Position numbers and translations under genes: made by a program. Shown here piece by piece: positions 59,304 through 64,000 of a stretch of DNA of 64,000 nucleotides (its first letter is position 1; each line of letters begins with the position of its first letter). The stretch lies in contig NZ_FNSI01000001.1 in NCBI RefSeq assembly GCF_900104955.1, positions 2,824,001-2,888,000 of the forward strand, in the 5' to 3' direction. The notes under the pieces are model-generated. The model saw only the letters and a program-made list of their open reading frames with translations. It was not told the DNA's origin and searched no databases. This stretch comes from Beijerinckia sp. 28-YEA-48 (GTDB lineage: Bacteria > Pseudomonadota > Alphaproteobacteria > Rhizobiales > Beijerinckiaceae).

Positions 59304-59329
59304 CGATGCTCGTTCAAGACGGATCATCC

Positions 59330-59677
59330 ATGCGCCTTCGTGTTCTCTCTTTCATCCTCGTGATGGCGGTGGCCGGCAGCGCCATGGCCGCCCCGTTCGA
59401 TGGCTCCTGGTCCTTCGACGTCTCCACTGAAGTTGGCGATTGCGAGCCGGTGCGGCAATATCCCGTGACGATCGCCGACAGCCGAATGGCTTCCGGCGCC
59501 GGCTCCCCTGCTGCGACCGTCGGCACGATCGAGGCGAACGGCTCCGTCTGGGGTCGTTTTTCGAGCGCCGGAGATGTGGTGCGTATCCAGGGCCGGCTGT
59601 CGAAGGGCACGGGTTCCGGCACCTGGTCGTCCGGCAGCCGCTATTGCGGCGGTCAATGGCGCGCCCATAAAGGCTAA
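59330..59677 (+). CDS. Small exported protein between the mutase subunits
   Basis: 115 residues from ATG at 59330. Residues 1-21 form a Sec signal ([18 protein letters not shown]) with cleavage before APFDG. The mature part is beta-rich ([56 protein letters not shown]) with two cysteines that could form a disulfide. This compact lipocalin-like layout is common in alphaproteobacterial periplasmic proteins. Its place between mutA and the large-subunit gene is unexplained. Confidence 0.7.
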   Translation: MRLRVLSFILVMAVAGSAMAAPFDGSWSFDVSTEVGDCEPVRQYPVTIADSRMASGAGSPAATVGTIEANGSVWGRFSSAGDVVRIQGRLSKGTGSGTWSSGSRYCGGQWRAHKG

Positions 59678-59724
59678 TGCGCTGCAACGTGGCCCTGGCG
59701 GCTTCCGCCGGTTATACTCGCGCC

Positions 59725-61908
59725 ATGAGCCGTATTCCTGATTTCTCGACCCTAGGGTTCCGACCATCGGCCGCCGCAACAGGCCCCGGAACCGCCGCCA
59801 GCGCCGATCTTGGCGCCGCTCCCCCCTGGCTGACGCCCGAGGGCATCGCGGTCAAATCGCTTTACGGGCCGGGCGATCTTCAGGGGATCGATTTCCTCGA
59901 CACTTGGCCAGGCCTCGCCCCCTATCTGCGCGGGCCCTACCCGACCATGTATGTCAATCAGCCGTGGACGATCCGGCAATATGCCGGCTTCTCGACGGCT
60001 GAGGATTCCAACGCCTTCTACCGGCGCAATCTGGCGGCCGGCCAGATGGGCCTGTCCATCGCCTTCGATCTCGCCACCCATCGCGGCTATGATTCCGATC
60101 ATCCGCGCGTCGCCGGCGATGTCGGCATGGCCGGCGTCGCCATCGATTCCATCTACGATATGCGCACGCTGTTCTCCGGCATTCCGCTTGATCGCATGTC
60201 GGTGTCGATGACGATGAACGGTGCGGTGCTGCCGGTGCTGGCGCTCTATATTGTCGCCGCCGAAGAACAAGGCGTGCGCCAAGAGAAGCTCTCCGGCACC
60301 ATCCAAAACGACATCCTCAAAGAATTCATGGTGCGCAACACCTATATCTATCCGCCAGCGGATTCGATGCGCATCATCTCGGACATCTTCGCCTATACGT
60401 CGAAGCATATGCCGAAGTTCAATTCGATCTCGATCTCCGGCTATCACATGCAGGAAGCCGGCGCGACGCAGGATCTCGAGCTCGCCTATACGCTGGCCGA
60501 TGGTGTCGAATATGTGCGCGCCGGCATTGCCGCTGGCATGCAAGTCGACGACTTCGCACCGCGCCTGTCGTTCTTCTGGGCGATCGGCATGAACTTCTTC
60601 ATGGAAGTGGCGAAGCTGCGCGCGGCGCGCCTGCTGTGGGCCAATCTGCTGCTGCCGTTCGCGCCGAAATCGCAGAAGTCGCTGGCGCTGCGCACCCATT
60701 GCCAGACATCCGGTTGGTCGCTCACCGCGCAAGACGTCTACAACAATATCGTGCGCACTCAGATCGAGGCGATGGCTGCAACACAGGGCCATACGCAATC
60801 GCTGCACACCAATGCTTTAGACGAAGCGTTGGCGTTGCCGAGCGATTTCTCGGCCCGCATCGCGCGCAACACGCAGATCTTCCTGCAGCAGGAATCCGGC
60901 ACCACCAAGGTTATCGATCCGTGGGGCGGCTCCTATTATGTCGAGCGTCTGACCGCCGAGCTGGCGATGCGCGCCAAGGCGCATATCGATGAAGTCGAAG
61001 CGCTGGGCGGCATGGCCAAGGCCATCGACATGGGCCTGCCGAAGCAACGCATCGAGGAAGCAGCGGCGAAGACGCAAGCGCGCATCGACACCGGCCAGCA
61101 GTCGGTGATTGGCGTCAACAAGTTCCGCCTCGAGAACGAGAAGCCGATCGATGTGCTCGTCGTCGACAACTCCGCCGTGCGCGCCCAGCAGATCGACAAG
61201 CTGAAACGCCTGCGTGCCGAACGCAATGAAGGCGACGTGACGCGGGCGCTTGTCGCTCTGACGCAGGGCGCGCGCGGCAATGGCAATCTCTTGGCGCTGT
61301 CCATCGACGCGGCGCGCGCCAAAGCAACCGTCGGCGAGATTTCGCTGGCCTTGGAAAACGTCTTCAATCGCCATGTCGCCAAGATCTCGACGATCAGCGG
61401 TGTCTATGATCGCGAGGCCGGCCCCGCCGCCGATGCGGTGGACCGGGTGAAGCGTATGACGCGTGCCTTCGCAGAGAACGAAGGGCGCAAGCCGAAAGTG
61501 CTTGTCGCCAAGGTCGGCCAGGACGGCCATGACCGTGGCCAGAAAGTCATCGCCTCGGCTTTCGCCGACATGGGTTTTGCTATCGAAGTCGGGCCATTGT
61601 TCGCAACGCCAGGCGAAGCGGCGCAACAGGCCGTCGATGGCGATGTTCATGTTATCGGCATTTCGTCGCTTGCCGCCGGCCATCTGACACTCGTACCAGA
61701 GGTCCGCGATGCTTTGGCCAAACTCGGCCGCGACGACATTATGATCGTTGTCGGTGGCGTGATCCCGCCGCAGGACTTCGAAGCACTGCGGCGCGCAGGG
61801 GCCGCAGCCATCTTTCCACCGGGCACGCCGATCGCTGAATCGGCCGAAAAGCTGCTCGAAGAGCTCAACGGCCGCCTGGGCTACGCGCAGAAACCCGCGG
61901 CAGAATAG
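59725..61908 (+). CDS. mutB: Methylmalonyl-CoA mutase large subunit
   Basis: 727 residues from ATG at 59725. Barrel segments [52 protein letters not shown] and [13 protein letters not shown] are followed by a B12 domain with [12 protein letters not shown], the DxHxxG motif whose His ligates cobalt. Large chain of the heterodimer with the gene at 57453-59303. Links propionate, odd-chain and ethylmalonyl-type carbon flow to succinyl-CoA. Confidence 0.97.
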   Translation: MSRIPDFSTLGFRPSAAATGPGTAASADLGAAPPWLTPEGIAVKSLYGPGDLQGIDFLDTWPGLAPYLRGPYPTMYVNQPWTIRQYAGFSTAEDSNAFYRRNLAAGQMGLSIAFDLATHRGYDSDHPRVAGDVGMAGVAIDSIYDMRTLFSGIPLDRMSVSMTMNGAVLPVLALYIVAAEEQGVRQEKLSGTIQNDILKEFMVRNTYIYPPADSMRIISDIFAYTSKHMPKFNSISISGYHMQEAGATQDLELAYTLADGVEYVRAGIAAGMQVDDFAPRLSFFWAIGMNFFMEVAKLRAARLLWANLLLPFAPKSQKSLALRTHCQTSGWSLTAQDVYNNIVRTQIEAMAATQGHTQSLHTNALDEALALPSDFSARIARNTQIFLQQESGTTKVIDPWGGSYYVERLTAELAMRAKAHIDEVEALGGMAKAIDMGLPKQRIEEAAAKTQARIDTGQQSVIGVNKFRLENEKPIDVLVVDNSAVRAQQIDKLKRLRAERNEGDVTRALVALTQGARGNGNLLALSIDAARAKATVGEISLALENVFNRHVAKISTISGVYDREAGPAADAVDRVKRMTRAFAENEGRKPKVLVAKVGQDGHDRGQKVIASAFADMGFAIEVGPLFATPGEAAQQAVDGDVHVIGISSLAAGHLTLVPEVRDALAKLGRDDIMIVVGGVIPPQDFEALRRAGAAAIFPPGTPIAESAEKLLEELNGRLGYAQKPAAE

Positions 61909-61972
61909 ACACTTAGCAAAATTGACCGGGCCTGCCTTGCTATCGCCACGGACAGGCCGCACTCGGTGGCGG

Positions 61973-62059
61973 GCAAAATGCGCTTCGATCGAACGCATTT
62001 TGCGCCAGAGCGGATACGAAAAATGGGCTGTTTTCGCTCAAATCCCGCTCTGCCTTTTT
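61973..62059 (+). terminator. Inverted repeats and terminator-like hairpin after mutB
   Basis: GCAAAATGCG (61973-61982) and CGCATTTTGC (61994-62003) are perfect arms around a TTCGATCGAA palindrome. They are followed by CAGAGCGG (62006-62013) and CCGCTCTG (62045-62052) with a T run at 62055-62059. The second structure is a plausible terminator for mutB. The 235-base spacer up to 62143 holds no other gene. Confidence 0.6.
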
Positions 62060-62143
62060 GAGAGCGATTACGTTTGATGAAGTTGGATCGGTTGATCCCA
62101 TTTCTTCTCTTCGTGATCTACGGCACCGAGAGGAGGCCATTTG

Positions 62144-62893
62144 ATGCATCGATTTTCATCCGCGCTGCTGGCCACGGGGGTGCTGCTGGCAGTGGTGCCG
62201 GCGCGGGCCCAAGATTCGACGCGCTACAATCAAGACATCACCGAATTATCCAAACGCCATCATGTCCCTGAACGTCTGATCCATCGCATCATCGTACGCG
62301 AAAGCCGTTACAATCCGAGAGCTCTACACGCCGGCAACTATGGCCTCATGCAGATCAAGCCGGCAACGGCACGCGGCATGGGCTATCGCGGTTCACCTGC
62401 CGGCTTGCTCGACGGTAAAACCAATCTCACCTATGCGGTGCCCTATCTCGCCAATGCCTATCGGGTCGCTGGTGGTAACGAGGACCGCGCCGTTCAGCTT
62501 TACGCGGGCGGCTATTACTACATCGCCAAGCGCCGTGGCATGCTCGGCGCGCTCCGCACCGCCCATGTGGAGGGAACTGCGGATGGAGCTCTGGCACCAA
62601 CGCCTGTCGTGATCACCGAACAAGTAGCGATGGCTCAACCCGTGCAGGCTTATGCCGCCGCGCCCGCTTCGCCATTCGCGGGACTTGCCTCTCTCTTCTC
62701 TCCGCAACAGCCCGAGCAACCGGCCGCCGCAGCGCCTGAACCAGAACCGCAGGTCGAACAGGCCGCGCTTGAAGAAAAATCGAAGTCGCGCAAGCGGCGC
62801 AAACACCGCACCGCGCCCCATCGCGCTACTGTGCCGTTACCGCCGACGATGCAGGCGCCTCAACCGGCGGCGGAAGCTGCTGGCTCTCGATAA
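62144..62893 (+). CDS. Exported lytic transglycosylase (SLT-like)
   Basis: 249 residues from ATG at 62144, AGGAGG 7 bases upstream. Signal peptide to about residue 22 (ARA|QDS). The catalytic Glu is E53 in IIVRESRYNPRAL, followed by GNYGLMQIKPATARGMGYRG and a Y/N-rich core ending VQLYAGGYYY. The last 100 residues are a proline/alanine- and lysine-rich tail without enzyme motif. Cleaves peptidoglycan in the periplasm. The 3' end overlaps the next gene tail to tail. Confidence 0.88.
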   Translation: MHRFSSALLATGVLLAVVPARAQDSTRYNQDITELSKRHHVPERLIHRIIVRESRYNPRALHAGNYGLMQIKPATARGMGYRGSPAGLLDGKTNLTYAVPYLANAYRVAGGNEDRAVQLYAGGYYYIAKRRGMLGALRTAHVEGTADGALAPTPVVITEQVAMAQPVQAYAAAPASPFAGLASLFSPQQPEQPAAAAPEPEPQVEQAALEEKSKSRKRRKHRTAPHRATVPLPPTMQAPQPAAEAAGSR

Positions 62894-64000
62894 CTGAAGT
62901 GCGCGGGCGCTGATCGGCGATCGTGCCCCCATCGATCACGGAGATTTCGCGTGAGTCTTCGGCGCGCGGACGGGCGATCTGCGCACCGATCCGGCGCACC
63001 ACATCAGGCGCGCTCGCATAGGCGCCGTGATTGATCCAACCGTCTGAGAAGGCGCTGAGGTCATAGACTTTGACGCCGAGACGATCGAGTTCGGCACGAT
63101 CGTTGGCATCGGTTGGATTGATAGCGCCGACGCGCACACGTTCGCCAACAAGCCGGCTCGACAGATTGAGCGCGCGATCGCTGGTCGAAGAGAAAACCGA
63201 AACATTGGTGCCAGGCAGTCGCGCCATCTGCTGACGGAACACAGCGACATCGATATCGGGTGCGGCCAGCATGACATTGCCAAGCCGACCATTGAGCAGC
63301 GTGCGGCTGCCGATGGCGGATTCACGCAAAGCTTCCATCGCCAGCCAGGCGCCCATGGAATGGGCCAGCACATGGACACGGCCGACCGACGGCAAAGCGG
63401 AAATCTCGTTCAACAACGCGGTCAGCGCATCGCGCGAGACGGTGGCGTTCTCCTTGGCCGAACCATAGGCGAGCATCCCATTCTGCGCCGGCCAGCTGAA
63501 CAGGATCGGGACGCCGCCGAAACGGCCGTCAGCGACGATCTGCGCCAGGCGGAAGCGCGACTCCTCCAGCGATGTGTTGAAGCCATGGACGAAGATCAGC
63601 ACGTCACGGTTCGAGCCGACGCGGCCGGACAGATGGGTGGCGACTTCTTGGGCCATGGATGACTCGCCCAGGCGCCGGCTGCGCACCAGGGTGAAATGCT
63701 TTTCCGGATTGGGGCGGCCGAAACTCGGGGTTTCGATATTACCGGCTCGGTGATTGGGCGGCACTGAAACGGTCACGAGGGAAAAATGCGCCGTGCCGTC
63801 CGGCAGATCGCGCTCGGCGCTGCCCCGGTCACTGCGCCGCGTCGAAGCGACGAACATATCCACAGGCAGCGGGTCCCCCGCCGGCCTCGATGAAAACATG
63901 CTGCCGGCGCTGTCGACCGCGCTCGCCGTCATGTCGGTGACGGCCCCCACGGAGGTGCAACCCGCCAAGCCCGCGCTCAGCAGGGCGAGAAGGGCGAAAT
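62826..64000 (-). CDS. Lipoprotein-type alpha/beta hydrolase (DUF900), 5' end outside window
   Basis: At least 391 residues; the gene runs off the right edge. Read backwards from the edge the signal reads FALLALLSAGLAGC, an SPII lipobox, so a lipid-anchored envelope protein is expected. LIFVHGFNT and LAHSMGAWLAMEAL give the oxyanion turn and nucleophile Ser, and LILFSWPAQNG and LAAPDID fit DUF900-type esterase/lipases. Substrate unknown. Overlaps the transglycosylase gene end by 68 bases. Confidence 0.88.
   Translation of the reverse strand, partial: FALLALLSAGLAGCTSVGAVTDMTASAVDSAGSMFSSRPAGDPLPVDMFVASTRRSDRGSAERDLPDGTAHFSLVTVSVPPNHRAGNIETPSFGRPNPEKHFTLVRSRRLGESSMAQEVATHLSGRVGSNRDVLIFVHGFNTSLEESRFRLAQIVADGRFGGVPILFSWPAQNGMLAYGSAKENATVSRDALTALLNEISALPSVGRVHVLAHSMGAWLAMEALRESAIGSRTLLNGRLGNVMLAAPDIDVAVFRQQMARLPGTNVSVFSSTSDRALNLSSRLVGERVRVGAINPTDANDRAELDRLGVKVYDLSAFSDGWINHGAYASAPDVVRRIGAQIARPRAEDSREISVIDGGTIADQRPRTSVIESQQLPPPVEAPASSAVTAQ

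Noticed and set aside
57348..59327. 659-residue leftward open frame opposite the mutase small subunit
   Set aside because: Antisense shadow: no recognisable domain and no ribosome site, while mutA motifs are clear on the + strand.

Overview
The window is a prophage, or the integrated right part of one, joined to an alphaproteobacterial chromosome. Positions 1 to about 42.4 kb read as a siphophage with a lambda-like tail. From about 42.5 kb to the end the genes are ordinary chromosomal ones. The host is probably a member of the Hyphomicrobiales (Rhizobiales). This rests on an HWE-type histidine kinase, a ChbG/HpnK deacetylase, a two-subunit B12-dependent methylmalonyl-CoA mutase, Ku-based end joining and high GC. 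The exact genus is not determinable by eye.

Phage late region (1-20.9 kb, + strand): a neck-type protein cut by the window edge, tail terminator-like protein, major tail tube protein and a strong intrinsic terminator. Then comes a leftward cassette of two accessory genes with its own promoter. The tail continues with a chaperone pair that looks like a -1 frameshift fusion, a 1,818-residue tape measure with a lytic transglycosylase domain, and M-, L-, K- and I-like tip proteins. An HTH-metallophosphoesterase sits before a 1,832-residue J-like tip/fibre protein with a glycine-rich end. Lysis follows: muramidase endolysin, overlapping Rz/Rz1 spanins and two small membrane proteins that may include the holin. 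Packaging and head genes must lie left of the window.

Phage early/replication region (42.3-20.9 kb, - strand): a CI/Cro-like regulator with operator-like repeats and a terminator, then a dense overlapping operon. It encodes a SNF2-type helicase, flap 5' exonuclease, family A DNA polymerase, two different ATP-dependent DNA ligases, two MazG-like pyrophosphohydrolases, thymidylate synthase, dCMP deaminase, a RecU-like nuclease, a DEDD 3' exonuclease, and an SbcD/SbcC pair with a small gene wedged between them. It also has an HD phosphohydrolase, a dATP/dGTP diphosphohydrolase-like protein and an HslV-like Ntn hydrolase. The phage therefore brings its own replication, repair and dNTP-pool control. 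No integrase, att core, tRNA or CRISPR array is visible.

Host region (42.5-64 kb): chemoreceptor, PAS/HWE kinase, Ku, ChbG/HpnK deacetylase divergent from a GT2-murJ-HAD-panC-panB run, a YeiH-type transporter, M20 dipeptidase, HerA-like ATPase, a small glycine-rich protein, methylmalonyl-CoA mutase subunits flanking a small exported protein, a lytic transglycosylase and a lipoprotein alpha/beta hydrolase that runs off the right edge.
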